A stretch of 64,000 bases of DNA from Tribonema minus. Lineage: Eukaryota; Sar; Xanthophyceae; Tribonematales; Tribonemataceae. Under the pieces are notes generated by a model that did not search any database, was not told the DNA's origin, and saw only the letters and a list, made by a program, of their open reading frames with translations. The position numbers and the translations under genes are program-made. Below, one piece after another: positions 11,839 through 24,300 of the stretch. Location of the stretch: NCBI GenBank assembly GCA_017506865.1, contig JAFCMP010000224.1, forward strand, positions 682,001-746,000, given 5' to 3'. The stretch's first letter is position 1. The number at the start of each line of letters is the position of its first letter.

Positions 11839-14800
11839 CTAGACGCCCCACGAAGCCGCGCGTGAATGCGTGTGACGCGCGCCGCCGTCACGCTGGCTCT
11901 CCAGCGACACCCCGAGCTCCACGATGCGCCGGCTGATGTCTGCGAGCTCTCTCTTGCGTTCGCCATCGTGTTGGCCGTAGTGCGCACCGTACTGAGCACT
12001 GTCTTGAGCACTGTCACGTATCGCGCGCTTCCGCTCATGGCCGCATTCATCGTCGTCTTCGGTGGCTGCGGTGGTGGCCTCGGTGGCGCTGGAGGCTGGC
12101 GCTCGCACCTGATCACGAAGACCAGACATAGGGAGGCAACCAAAACCTACATCAGATCATTGAAATCTTTGTGTGATCGCCCTGTAGGAGTGTCGTCTTT
12201 CGGGGTACATGGAGCAGTGGCAGAGCAGTGTTTGATTTCTGAGCCAGTCACACAAACCAGTAATTCAATCATGAACTTCTGACCACTTGCAAATGGTACG
12301 ACTGGCAAAGATCGCCGCATGCGCATACATACATACATACCTACGGGCTGTGCAGGCTATTCTTCTGGCAGTTGTAAGAAGTGGCATGGAGTCCTTGCCT
12401 GATGTCACATTGCGCACAAGCACAGTCGTAAAACGTAACCTGCGACAGTTCACTGCATCCCGCAGACTTGACGCTGCAGCATTTTTGCAAGAATTTTGCC
12501 CTTCGGTGGCCTCACTGTGAAGTGTGAAAATACATTCAGGCCCCCGAACTAAACTCACCATCGGATGGGGAGCATGGCCGCCTCCGCCGCCGCCAGCCTT
12601 GTCGCCGCCGCCAACGCCACCGCCGCTGCCGCTGTGGTAACCCAACATGCGCACCGTAGCAGACGGCGCCGCGCCGCCGCCGCCGCTCCCTCTACTGCTC
12701 AGCAGACTCTCGGTGGAAGATCGGCGCGGCGGCGGCGGCAGCAGCGCGGCGGCCTCCGTGGCGGCGCTGGCTTCGGACACTAGCGTCGTGACGACGTTGG
12801 AGACGGCGGAGAGAGTGTCGCGCACGGCGCCCAGGTGCGCATCGCACTGGCGCGCCATGCCCTTGCCGGACTGAGGGGGGGGGGGGGGGGGGGGAGGGGG
12901 GCACAGCAGCGCTCAGATGTAAGGCAGGGGGCGATGAGATGCGAGGTCAACAAGAGGCGCACGCTTTCAGGGATTAGCTCTTGGTGGCTCTGGGCGGGCA
13001 GCACCATGGTGATGGCATCTGCAAGTGCTAGCATGGCGCCAGCGGTGTCAGCAGCGCTCCAGTTGAATGTAAGGCAGGAGGCGATGGGAGGTGAGGTGAC
13101 TGTGGCGCACTGTCAGGAAAGAGTAGCACACGGCGCGCTTGCGGGCTTGGTGGCAATAAGGTGCACCCGCCCGTGATTGCAACACTGCTCAGCAGGAGTG
13201 CAGAGACAGTGCCTGAGCCCCCTCTGTCTCCGCTAGTGCGCCTTCACCCGAATGTCTTCATGCTGCACCACAGTACCCTACTTTGACGCGATGGTATATA
13301 TAAGTATGTGTCTGTGGTTATGTGCGCGTTTCATACAATCTCATACTACTTCCAAGTACTTTAAAAGTAAACTTCAACAGCGTATTATGGTTGATGGTAC
13401 ATGAGACTGGCCTGCAGGGAGTACACACCTGCTCTATCGCCTTAAATCTGTTGTATACGCGCCGCAGATCCGTGCCCAGCACTGCCTGAGCTGTTGCCAC
13501 GGCCCTGCCCTTCTTGAGCAGCGATGCCATCTCCTTCTGAGTCGAGAGCTGCAGAGGAACGTGCCCCGCACAATTCACCACATTCCTGCGGAGCAAACGC
13601 ACAAGATTGCAATTGCAGGTGACGTTGGCATTCAAGTGACTGGGGGCCTAGATAGTATGAATGAAAGGTGATGGTGCACTGGCACGCTGTTGTGCTCAAA
13701 AGGCCCCAAAACTGGCATTTGAAAGGCTGCTGGCTCCTGAAGATCTCTGTGCGGCAAAACATTATGCAGGCTGTTGAACATGCCATGAACGAGGACCAGT
13801 AGACTACTGACATAACATGCATTGGTGAGTATTTACCGCTTCCCGAATTCAACGCATTGACAGCTGAAGCGAATGAAGTTGAATCGCACTGGTAACCAAC
13901 GCAACAACATGAATGACGGCATTTCTGCTCATAGTGTTACTCACTGTGTCAGTATATCCATGCGCGCCACCAACGCCTCCCCCCGCGCGCACAGCCCATC
14001 CAGTCCCCTGCACCCCTCCTCGAGCACCGCCATCACCCCCCCGCTGCCCCCCGCCCCCCCATCACTGAGCGCTGCCACCGCCCCCAAATCCCCCTCCACC
14101 AGCGCGGCGCCGTGCTCCAGGCGCAACTGCAGCTGCCGCAGGGCGTTGACAGCGGCGGAGCTGGGAGGCCCATTGGCGCCGCTTGCGCCGCCGGCGCGGC
14201 GCAGCGCGCGGCGCTGCTCTCGAAGCCTGGCGTCGCGCGCGGCCAACTGCAACGGGCAGCGGCGAAGGACACAAAGGGGTAAGGTGAGAGAGAGGTGCAC
14301 GCTGCTGCTAGAGGTGTGTGGCATGGGTATTGGGCGCGGCCGTGGTGTGCTGAAGCCGCCGACGCTGGCTGCGGGGCGGACGGCACAGTGCAGCTCTCAC
14401 ATCCGCAGGTCGCGCATGGCCGTTGCAAAGTGTACGCAACAGGGGACGCACGCGGCGGCAGCAGTAGGCATTGCGCAAAAGCACACGTATCGCGCACAAC
14501 ATGGCGCACCGCGCGCACCTGCTCCCGTAGCGCGTGGTTCGATTCCTCCAGCGCGTCGCAGCGGCACGCCAGCTGCGCCTCCGCCTCCACCGCCTCCTCC
14601 ACGCGTCCGCGCAGCGCCGCCGCCGCCGCCGCGTGCCGCGCGTTCGCCGCCGCCAGCGTTGAGCGCTGCCTGCGCTCTTCCGCGCGCGCGCTGTCGAGCT
14701 GCAGCAGCGTCTCCTGCAGCTTGTGCTGCGCACCGTCGCGCTGGTGCCGCAGGCTGCCGCTGCTGCTGCGCGGGCTGTCGGCGCTGCTGCGGGGGCTGCT

Positions 14801-17800
14801 GCCGCGCGCGTCCATGAGGGGGTGGAGGGCCGCCAGGCGCGCTTTGATGCTCTCTGTCTTGGACGCGCTGCGGGGGGCAGGTAGCACAGGGGCGGCGGTC
14901 AGCTGAGTGCAGGAGAGCTCAAAAATGAGACCCTTCGGGGTTCATTTGCCAACGTGCGGTTTTGAGTTAAGAGGGACATGCACGACTCGCAGCACGAGCT
15001 ATATGAGGTGATTTGATGTGGCTTGCAACGCGCAAGCCCACAACGTCAAACAGCAAATGGGACAAACAACACGCTGTGCGACTCCACACCTACATCACGC
15101 CAAGGCCCATCGTGTGACATTGTGGAGAGCCCGCTGGCTGCCATCTTTAATGAAAATGAGAAACTGGTGACCTGCACATGGTGTATAGCGCTCACCCTGG
15201 GTTGCTGAGTATGACTCCGCGTGCGGCTAGCGCCCTCTCCAGCACTGCATCCACCTCCATGAGCACCTGCCTCGCGGCATCGAGCTCGCTGGCCTGCGCC
15301 TGTCCTGCCTTGCGCAACGTGTCAAGAGCACGGGCATCTTCCGCTCGTTCCGCCGCTAAAGCCGCAACTCTGCAGCAATGAGCGGACCAGCAGGGGCCGG
15401 TTGAGCAGGAAGGGGGCAAGAGCATGGTCAGATCGAGGGCCCGAGTGTGGGTATGGAGGGTGAAACCGCATCGGTACCATTTCTTGCAATGCTCTATGTT
15501 GTTCTGCATTGTTGCTGCACAGACGTACAGCTTGACGCATGCGTGCTATGTGCGGTGCACTGTTGGCAAGGGTGATCAAGGCGAAGGACAACCCTGCCGT
15601 TTGCAGCGCTCTCTGGCAACTTGTCAAGCACAAATACGCAGTCGGTGCCACCCTTGCAAAACCAGATCATTACCGCGTTCACGCACGAAGCGCCAGCAGA
15701 CATGATTCACTGTTCTCGTAGAGTCATCACATCACGATAGCTCATGCAACGCAATGTGCGCCACAGTGCTCCACAGCTCCCGGCTGCGCACCTCATCTCT
15801 GCCGCGTGCAGCTGCGTCTCCAGCCCCTCCATGCCGCGACGCCGCGCCGCTGCCTCCGCCGCCGCCGCGCCGCAGCGCCGCTCCGCTTCGCCCAGCGCCA
15901 CCGTGTGCTGCGCGCGCACGGCGTGCAGCTCTTCGCGCAGCGCCTGCGCGGCCGTCTGCAGGCTGGCTTCCCTGAGCGCTGCTGCCTGCAGCTCCGCCTT
16001 GAGTGACTGGTGTCGTCAGGCCATGGCAAGAGAGCGGGAAGTGGGGATATGTGAGATGCTGAGTAGTGCAGTAGATAAACACTGTGGACAGAGGTGGGTG
16101 AGGGGGGGGGGGTGTACTGCTCTGCAGCGCGCACTAATGCCAGAGGAGAATGCAAGGAGCGCTGGGATGAAGTAGCGCTTCGCTGAGCCGCACGGACTAC
16201 CAGTGCATGCAACGCATTGTCCCTCGGCCATACAAAGCGTAGCTTGTTATTTAAATGCCATTTTGAGCGGCACTCTGTGTGCGGTCGCCTACAATATCTG
16301 TCTACCTGTTTGGTAGACTTCAAGTTCAATAATCGGTGCGGTGCAATTCCGGCTACAGGTGGCAGGGGTATTGTGCGATGACCAGCATGGCATGCAACTG
16401 TCATATCTGCATGCATTCACACAACATCCTGCGTATCATGAACAAGCACACTCATACGCATAGGAAAAAACTCGCTTGGTGACTGCTCACAAAACTCATC
16501 ACAAGCCCTCAGCTGAGGTTCCACGAAGGCTCACAGCAACTTCAACATAAAAACTCATGCGTTGACGCACCTCCGCCTGCCGCTGCAGGGCTGCCTCCTG
16601 CTGTCCGACAATCCCCCTCCCCTGCTCCAACGCCTCTTGCAACGCCTCCTCTTTCTCGTCCAATCGGACCTTGTACTCCGCAACTCTAGCATCGTGCCTG
16701 GCCTTGCGCACTGCCAGCTCCTCCCTCACCCGCTCCTTGAACTGCCGGTGCTCCATGACCTTACCGGCCAGGCGCTGGAGGTGGCCTTCCTGCTCTGCAA
16801 GCTGCGGGTGCAGTGCGCACAACAACCCGTCCATCATCATTGTTATACGCTGATGCATGAAACTACTAGGAATACTTTCAGCAAATTATAAAAGTATTAT
16901 TACATGACTTGAAGTTGAAGGCTTGATGTAGCGTCGCCCACGTGGCATCGCAGAGTCGTCGTCGCGTTGGAGCTGGCTGAAGTCCATCACTTGACTGCAA
17001 CACAAATGGCCAGCCCCTTTGCACCGTGGCCCTGACTGGAGTTATCGTGTGCGTTTGCGTGAGCTATATACTGATGACGCAAAGTAGAGCCCGACATCCA
17101 CAAAAAGCGTTGTGAACAAGACCTCACTGCATGTGCCAGGGATGTTTGCATCTGGTGCAGAAACTTTAAGCAGAAAAGCCAATGCATCAGCACTGCTCTG
17201 AACGGACCAATCATCTCCTTGCATTACCTCCCTTTCAATCTTGCACGCGTTTGATGATGCAAAGACAAGGGATAACGGGACAACTGGCTGATGCAGCCCG
17301 GCAGGTGCCTTGTCCAGCTGCTTGTGCACCTTCCCTGCAGCAGCCTCCGCATCATTGAGGACAGTGCTCAGCATCGCCGGGCCTCACCCTGTCACCGGAA
17401 CAAACAATCAGTATACGTGTTGATTGCAAGCAGCTGTAAGGCACAGCATCACCCAGCCGATACAGCCGTGTGCTGAGGCTGCATACGCCTTGGCGCCTGA
17501 GGGGAACAAAGTATAGTCGTTTGGTACACCAGAATCAGACCGCATACTACAACTACTATTGTATGCACTTCAAAATCTCACCCTTGCATGTGCCTCCTCC
17601 AGCTGCGCCTCCAGCTCTAAGCAGCGCTCCTCCGCATCGTCATCGCTGCCGCCGCCATCGCCGCCGCGCTCCGCCGCCTGCGCCGCCAGCACGCCGCACC
17701 GCTCTCTCAGCGCGTCGAGCTCCGCCGCCGACGCCGCTGCCGCGCTGTCCGCGTCGTGGCGCGCAGCCGCCGCGTCGCGCCGCGCGTGCTCGAGCGCGGT

Positions 17801-18640
17801 CTCAAGCGCTGAGCACTGCTGCCGCGCGGCAGCGAGGTCGCGCGCATCCGCCTCCGCGTTGACGTCCGCCAGCAGCTGGTTGCGGCGCAGCGCCGATGGC
17901 GGCGGCGGCGGGGGCATGAGCTGCTGCTGCTGCTGCTGCGGAGTCGCGGGCGTGTTGCCGTACTGCTGCAGGTGCTGCAGGTAGTGGCTGACGGGCGTGC
18001 GCAGCGCGCCGCTGCTGCTGCCGCCGCCGCTGCTGCTGCCGCCGCCACCGCGGCCGCCTCTGTCACGCTCCGATGACAACTCCGCTCTGAGAGCCTCTAT
18101 TGCCACCAGGCTTTTGCGCAGCTGTTCCGCCGTTTCCTCCTGCTCTCGCGTCTTCTCTGCCAGCACGATGTTCAGGTCGACGAGCTCCGCACGCAGGGCG
18201 CCGCCATCGCCGCCTTCGCCTCCGCCGCTCCCTATGTTAGACAGAGCGCGCTGAAGATGGAAGTTCTTCAGCTTAAGATCGAAATTGTCCTTCTGAAGCT
18301 GGTCCAGGTCGCGCTGTCGCTCCTTCAGAGTGGGACTGACAGGCCTGAGCTGCTCCTCGAGCGCCATCGAGGACGGCGTGTCGGATCCGCGAAATGTTCG
18401 TGCCAGCATGGAGCCCGCAGACATGGCCCCGTAGGGTCGTCGATTGCGAGTCAGCAGGTGTCTGGGAGTGGTTTTCGCACCATGGCCGGGCGAAATCGAT
18501 TGTCCCTGTGGAGTGCTGTCGAAATGTAGAGAGCCTCTTTGCTGCTGTGGGCTGCCCTGAGACGACGCCATAGAGAGATTCAGAGGCATGATGTCCTCCA
18601 AGCCATCGTCCAACGCCAGCAATGCCTCCTCCAGCTGCAT
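11839..18640 (-). CDS. CM1-motif coiled-coil protein (gamma-tubulin complex recruiter), 10 exons
   Basis: Minus-strand exons, 5' to 3': 17582-18640, 16571-16801, 15792-16006, 15196-15369, 14519-14867, 13945-14246, 13429-13585, 13005-13109 (least certain), 12559-12870, 11839-12108. All phases agree and give about 1,057 residues. The key evidence is at residues about 104-130: TLKERQRDLDQLQKDNFDLK followed by LKNFHLQ. This matches centrosomin motif 1 of CDK5RAP2, Cnn, Mto1 and Spc110, which binds and activates the gamma-tubulin ring complex. The rest is mostly predicted coiled coil (Arg/Glu/Ala-rich heptads), with a polyQ-polyP linker in exon 1 and a Gly-rich linker in exon 9. The start is taken as the ATG at 18640, because no in-frame ATG lies further up the open frame. 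A basal-body or spindle-pole location is inferred. Confidence 0.75.
12877..12900 (+). repeat. Poly-G/poly-C tract at an acceptor
   Basis: A run of G on plus (C on minus), broken by one A, lies immediately upstream of exon 9 of the CM1 gene. On the transcript it forms the pyrimidine tract before the CTCAG acceptor. Confidence 0.7.
12912..13109 (-). repeat. Direct duplication around CM1 gene exon 8
   Basis: About 45-50 bp at 13062-13105 (exon 8) recur at 12912-12957 with several changes; both share CCTGCCTTACAT and CGCTGCTG. The second copy lies downstream in transcript direction, in the following intron. It makes the exon 8 limits ambiguous. Confidence 0.5.
17042..17374 (-). other. 110-codon open frame inside CM1 intron 1, function unknown
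   Basis: The intron between exons 1 and 2 of the CM1 gene (16802-17581) holds a same-strand open frame of 110 codons without recognisable domains. Exons 1 and 2 join in phase without it. A GTAATG donor-like site sits inside it. It could be an alternative exon, a remnant or chance. I do not recognise it. Confidence 0.2.
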
Positions 18641-18932
18641 GGCTGGACAGGCCGCGCTGTGTAGTCGCAACAGGTGCGTAGCGAGGCCCAGCCCTCTACG
18701 TCAGCTTAAAGTTAAAAAAGCCCGACCGCAGGTGTATCGGCTCAACGACACCATGAGGCTGACCACTTGAGCATCTCCAGCGCCACGCCACCCAGCTCCT
18801 TTCTTCACTAGCAGCAACCGTCAAATTTTTGATTAGTCAAAGAGATCAACAATAAATCAATCAATCAAGTAGGGTTTGAAGTAGGGCCAAAAGTTGATTC
18901 ATTCATGATGGTGATTCTCATGATTGAAGGGT
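18641..18932. other. Upstream region of the CM1 gene, cut off by the LINE nest
   Basis: Only about 290 bp separate the proposed CM1 start codon (18640) from the LINE target duplication (18933). No core promoter element stands out. The pre-insertion site can be read as this sequence running through GTACAGCGGC into 40587, so the nest pushed any distal promoter sequence 21.6 kb away. Confidence 0.5.
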
Positions 18933-18942
18933 GTACAGCGGC
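18933..18942 (+). repeat. Target-site duplication of the outer LINE, left copy
   Basis: GTACAGCGGC is repeated exactly at 40577-40586. The last five bases overlap a GCGGC that is also part of the LINE at its truncation point, so the 5' joint shows microhomology. Confidence 0.8.
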
Positions 18943-20741
18943 GAACGTGGGGCGGCTGCACCCCGGCGGGGTCGGCGCCGCGCCAGCGCCCAAAGCACTG
19001 GCAGCGTCACCCGCCCAGAGCCACAGTCTGGCGGTGCGCTGGCAAAGCCGGTCACCGTGACCATGCCTGTACCGATGGAAGTTGGCGAACCTGGGCCGGC
19101 GGGTCACCAGAGACAAATCACGTCCCGGTCTTTGCAGCCAGCTGGCAGCGGCGCCTCTCTGTCAGGCGGCAGCGTCACCTCTGACGGTAACAGTCGCAAC
19201 GGGCACCCAATATCCGGCATCACCGCTAGGACAGATCTGGCGCCCGCCAAGATACACGCTGCCAACCGGAAGGTCAATATCCCGGGGCTGGACTGCCGCA
19301 TGTGCGACAAGTTCATAGTGCGAGCAAATCCTCGCGCCCTGGACAAGAATTGCCCAGCGGCACACGCATGTGCACACCAGCGCACGCGCCATACAGGGAA
19401 AGGGAAGCAATTTGCAGAACTGCATGTTCAGCTTTTCCTAGACCACCGACCAATATGCGGCGGCCTGGAGCAGGTCTGCGATGGGTGCGGCAACCTCTTC
19501 ATCAGACGCACAGCAGCAAGCGCCACGACACCATCTGGTGATCTAGGGGCCCTGGACCAGTGCGACGTGTGGCGCTGCGCCGACTGCCTCGCAGGCCCGG
19601 TCGCCGCGACAGCATGCACACTGTCAGGCTGTGACCGTGCATCAGGCCATGATCACATTGCTGACATACACACCCGACCAACGACATGCGCGGCGGCAGC
19701 GGGTGGTGCAGCTGTTGGTGGGGGGAATAGCCTGAAGCCAACAGCCGCGCTGCTCGCCGCCGCTAGCAAATGTGGTCCCATACGCAAAATCCTCGGATGC
19801 GAGCACCTGGGGGTGGACCCCAGGCAAGCCCATGCATCTACGTTGGACGGTGTGGCAGTTGCGCCGCTGCCGAGACTGACCCGGAGCAGCACAATGGGTG
19901 TGCTGCCTGGCGAAAGTCGTGCTAGCGATAGCGGCGCAACGATGTCAAGCAACGATCGTGTGCCCAGCACACCTGGCAGTGCAGCAGCTGCTGTCGCAGC
20001 GGGCGCTCAGTCTAGCGAATGCCCCAGGGACCCGACGGGATCTCACTGGCAAGGCTTGCTGGGGGCGGCTGGCGCACTCGCGCGCAGGGTACGTGCACTG
20101 GCCCTTGCCCCCAATCGGGCACGCGTCACGGTGCTTTGCGCTTGGCCGACGGGTACCAAGCTTGAACCCGGCCGCACGTCACGCCGACTGCACGCGCCAG
20201 CAACACAGACCCTGCTGGGCCGGACTCCCTGCGCACCGCTGGTGAATCAGATGCATGACCTGACGGTCACGTTCAGCTTGCTCTCCCTCCGAGAAGAGGG
20301 TAACGACCTGGCAGCGGTGTTTGACCAACTCTCCCTTAGGGAACCGGTCGTTGCCAGGTCGCCTCGCCAGCCAGCCGGGAAACATGGCGAGTCAGACGTA
20401 ACGCAGGCCGGTGATAACAGCACCCACGCAACAATGACCGAGACAGCATCTGTCACGGCTATGGTTGCCAGTGGAAAGCGCAGTCGACGCAGAGGTAAAC
20501 ACAGACGGCGGACGCAGGAGCGACAGGCCCAGTGCGACAATTGTCCTGCACCCCTAGGGCAGCTGGCACCAGCCACCACACCGCCAAGGGGCGGTGCCTC
20601 TGCCCCCTCAGCACCAATATCCGGGCCGGCGAAGGTCACCACCGTGACGGTGGCGACCCGGATACCCTCAACCGTGTGCCATACAGTCACCGTGGAGGAG
20701 CAGCAAGACGCGCTGGCAAAAGCCACCAACTATGGCTTTTC
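18938..20741 (+). mobile_element. Outer LINE (plus strand), 5'-truncated, first piece
   Basis: This matches the minus-strand LINE from its position 28887 onward, so about 787 bp of the 5' end are missing. The open frame corresponds to residues about 225-823 of the intact copy. It includes the Cys/His-rich region (CRMC, CDGCGNLF, CADC) and stops where unit X is inserted. The remainder is at 34828-40576. Piece lengths 1,804 + 5,749 = 7,553 bp equal the matching span of the other copy, so there is no net insertion or deletion. Confidence 0.9.
20738..20741 (+). repeat. Short target duplication of unit X, left copy
   Basis: TTTC here and at 34824-34827 flank the X array. Removing 20742-34827 restores the uninterrupted sequence seen in the other LINE (GGCTTTTCCACTTGG). 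Because of the T run, the duplication could be 3 or 4 bp. Confidence 0.65.
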
Positions 20742-21186
20742 GGCAAATTTTTTGTAGGGTTGGCAGGCCGGGGGAAATAAAGAGAAAAAAAGGGGAAGAA
20801 AGAGGAAGATTTAGCTCCAGGACCTTATTTAGCTGCTGCTGCTGCTTCTGCTGAGGCACATTTCTTGGTGTATTCTGCATGGGACAGCGCAGGACAGGGT
20901 TAAACATGATTGTAATGCACAAATACTATCATTTGAAGCGTGTAGAGTGCGCTCCTCATGCTTCTGAGCTCATGCACATGAGGCTGCAATACTGCAAAGT
21001 ACTACAGTTGTCTCTGCACATGTGGGAGGTGTCTGGCTCTCCCAGATGGCTCCCACTGGCACACACGTGGCGATATCTGCAGTTTAGACATCACAGTATG
21101 CAGTTCTTCAGGCTGTGGAGCAAACAGACAAGATAACTTGAAGGGGCTGCCAAATAACTAATTGAAGAAACCCCTGGGAAGCTCAC

Positions 21187-21286
21187 CTGCATTGCGGGCA
21201 CTCAGCCCCCCGTTTAAGAGTTCAGTCATTGCACTCACGACCATGACACCACATGGACCAGCTTGAACTGAATGTTCACAGCCAAG
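21187..21286 (-). pseudogene. Captured exon resembling a MINDY-3/4 catalytic segment (X copy 1)
   Basis: This exon has an acceptor (TTTGGACAG) and a donor (GTGAGC) and encodes 33 residues containing EHSVQAGPCGVMVVSAMTEL. The core Q-x-GPCGV followed by a hydrophobic helix resembles the catalytic-cysteine motif of MINDY-3/4 (FAM188, DUF4205) deubiquitinases, where it reads Q-x-GGPCGVLA. I could not extend it into neighbouring exons: the obvious next acceptor leads to a stop. It is therefore best read as a captured exon, not a working gene. The identical exon in copy 2 lies at 32400-32499. Confidence 0.45.
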
Positions 21287-21320
21287 CTGTCCAAACGTTG
21301 TCGTGTGACAAAACATATGG

Positions 21321-21334
21321 ACCACAAGATGTAC
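21321..21334 (+). repeat. Target-site duplication of the inner LINE, left copy
   Basis: ACCACAAGATGTAC recurs at 29675-29688 and is present once in the uninterrupted X copy 2 (about 32534-32547). This proves that the LINE inserted into X. Confidence 0.9.
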
Positions 21335-24300
21335 GTATGGACTTGTATTTATAAAGGCCCAAGGGAGGCCGGGTTGCCTATGCAATCGAAAAGCTTGCGT
21401 CAACGCAGCAGCCTAGTCTGCGCTGTGCCCTAGGAGCTTGGATACCGGCGCCGCAACACAGCCCAGCATTCGCGCTCCACGTGTGTACGCCATAACGCGC
21501 TCCGCCAACTCCCGCGCCAGCGATATGCTCAGCTCAATGAGGATCTGACGCTTAGCTAACCCGGCCTTGCGTAACACATCTGCCTTCCCCCCCCCTGAGC
21601 ACAGTGCTGAGTGCATTGCCAACTCCTTAACAAAAAGGCTTGTCTGCTTGCCCAGCCGTCCGTACGACTCCTGCACGAATGGCACAAAAGCCCAAGATGA
21701 CGTCAAGGTGCCGGTGTGGTGCTTGACCTTCGCGTCCTCCCCCACCCCAGCAGCATAGCCGTCCGTGTTCGAGGCATTTGTTCTGCCTGTCAGGTTCGAG
21801 CTCGCTGTGGGCGCGCGCACACTTGTGTCTAGCACTATTCCCTTGTTACGGTATGCACTGCTAAAGTGCAGACACCCTGGGTCAATGACTGTGTCCGCCC
21901 GATACCCCGGTACCTTGAAGACGCTAGCGTCCTCATTGCGGACAATAGAGACATGGTGCTGTCTCAAGATGCGCTGCAGGCACCGCTTTTGGGCAGTGTG
22001 TGTCGCGTTGTGCCCCCGTATGTGCTGGCTGGGGCAGCTGATCGCATGCGTGGAGGTGGGGCTCACATCACTGCACCGCCATGGGCACACCTCGCCCTGT
22101 ATGCCCCACCCGTCTATGAAGATCGCAATCAAAATCATCGTGGCTGCTGCCATACTGGACATGGGCGCCGCACCCGGGCGGTCATTGGCAGTGGGTGGCA
22201 CGCTCATCCACGCCATTGCCCCGGACGCACGCTGGCTGCGCAGCTGCGCCAGGACCCGTGCGCTAGCCTGTTGGCGGCGGCGGCTGGTGTCGCGCGAGTC
22301 ACCAATAGGTGCAGCCTGCGTCGGCTTGCCCACGGCACCAGCCGAGGCAGCCTCTAGGTCCTCCACCAGGCAATCCTCGTATTGACGTCGAAGAACATTT
22401 GAAAGGCCGGCTTGTAGTCCGTGCGTGAAGTGACCGCGCCGGCGGCGGGGCACTACCTTCCTGCAGATCTCATCAGCATAGGCCTCCCAGTCGTCGTCGT
22501 CGTCCTCCTGCCCGCCGCTGCAGCTGCTTTCTTCCGCGCTAGTTTGTGTTTTAGCGGGCGTGGAAGGGGCAGCCGCGGCAGCGGCTTGAGGGCCAGGTAC
22601 GGTCGCCGCCGCAGCGGCCGCCTCGGCGCCAGGCACAATGCCGTGGGTGTGTGGGGCTGGCTCAGTGGTCACTGTCTCCGTGACGGCAGTTGCGGCGTAG
22701 ATCGCTTGCACCGCAGTGGGGAGCGTCGACGCTGCGGCCGTCGTATCTGCTGCCCACCGTAGCAACGATGCTGGGAGCTGCTCGGCCACAGCTGTGCGTG
22801 ATTTTTCGCCGCCATCAGCTGTCAGCGCTCGCGTAGAGCGTCGCACGGCCTCGATGATTGGCGGCAGTCCCTGGTCCTCGCGTATTGCGCATGAGTGCTG
22901 CGCGAACCAGGTGACTGCGCCGTGTTCGTCAGTGCCGAGCCTCAGGGCCCCTGCTGCCACAGTGGCATGAATTATTGCCGGCCTCAGTGTTGTGCATGCC
23001 TGGGCCGTGTATGCGGCTGGTGCCAGTAGCCCCAAAAGCGGCATGCCCAGACCGCCTCGTCGCTCCGGCAACCGTGACGCCCGCAGTGGCACTGCGATGT
23101 CCGTGAGTTCTGGCGGGCCCAAGCGCGGCAATACCAGCACGCTGCCACTGCTGGCTTCCTCATTGTCACCAGCAGTGCAGGCGGCCAGCAGGTGTGACTT
23201 CATGGCTGCCGCGGTAGAGCAGCCGTGCAGATGCAGCATGCGTTCGAGCGTCCATGCACAGAACCCGTCAAACGCGTGCAACCATGTCTCACTCAAAGCC
23301 GTGTCAACGACCCGAGCTAAGAAGCCCATGCGCTTCGTCAGTGACCTGCGTAGAATGAACTGTGCTGCCTGTAGGTGATGCCGCGCCATTCCAGCTAGCT
23401 GCCACGACAATCGCCATGTCCCTGCGTCGACAAGATGCTTGCTCATGGCAGCGTGCACATAGGCTGGGTGCCCTACCGGTACCCCGACCGATGTAAAGCC
23501 CTGACTGGATTCTGGCATGGTGGTGTCCACAAACGGTATGTCAAGGGCGCGCAGGCGTGCTCTGGCCGCTTCATCAAACACTGTGCCGCGCATGGCGATG
23601 GCCAGCGACTTGTCTGGTCGAACGCGTAGGCCCCCTGCCGCCAGCCGGCGGATCACCTCTGCCACCCCAGCGGCCGCTGCATCGTCGAAGTAGGCAGCTT
23701 GCAGCACGTTGAGGTCATCCAGGAAAGCGCAGTGCGGGGCTGGCGGTTCCGCTGTGCTGTGGCCGTAGGCCGGCATACTGCCGGGCGTCGCATTCACTCC
23801 ATCAGGGTAGAAGAGTAGGAAGGCCGCTGCCACTGCAAAGTACAGCGGCCCTAGAGGGTCCCCTTGCTGGCACCCTAGGTGGGAGCAGATAATGCGAGCT
23901 TCACCGTTCACCTCCACCCGCATCTCTGGGGCAGTGTCACCACAGTATACGGACTCAAAGTGCGGGAGCAGCTCCGGACAGAAGAGCATAAGCCCCCGCA
24001 CAATGGCGGCGCGATCCACACTGTTAAATGCGTTCTCACAGTCCAGTTGGATAGTGGTGCCATACAGCTCGTGCCACACGCGCGCGCGCGCTGCCACATG
24101 CTCGACGCCAGACCGGTATCCTACGCCAAACTGCGACATGGAGGCCAGCAGCCCCGATATCTTGCCCTTGACACTCCGTGCCGCTGTGGACCCGAGGAGT
24201 CTGCGCCAGACACTGGAGCAGGCGATCGGACGCCGCTTCTGTCCTATGCCTGAGAGGGCCGCGGCGCGGAGAAGCCGTTGCGATTGCTCCGGCAGCAGTT

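Noticed and set aside
13873-14817. 314-codon plus-strand frame rich in Pro, Ala, Arg and Ser
   Set aside because: It is the antisense shadow of CM1 gene exons 13945-14246 and 14519-14867. The composition is the mirror of GC-rich coiled-coil codons.
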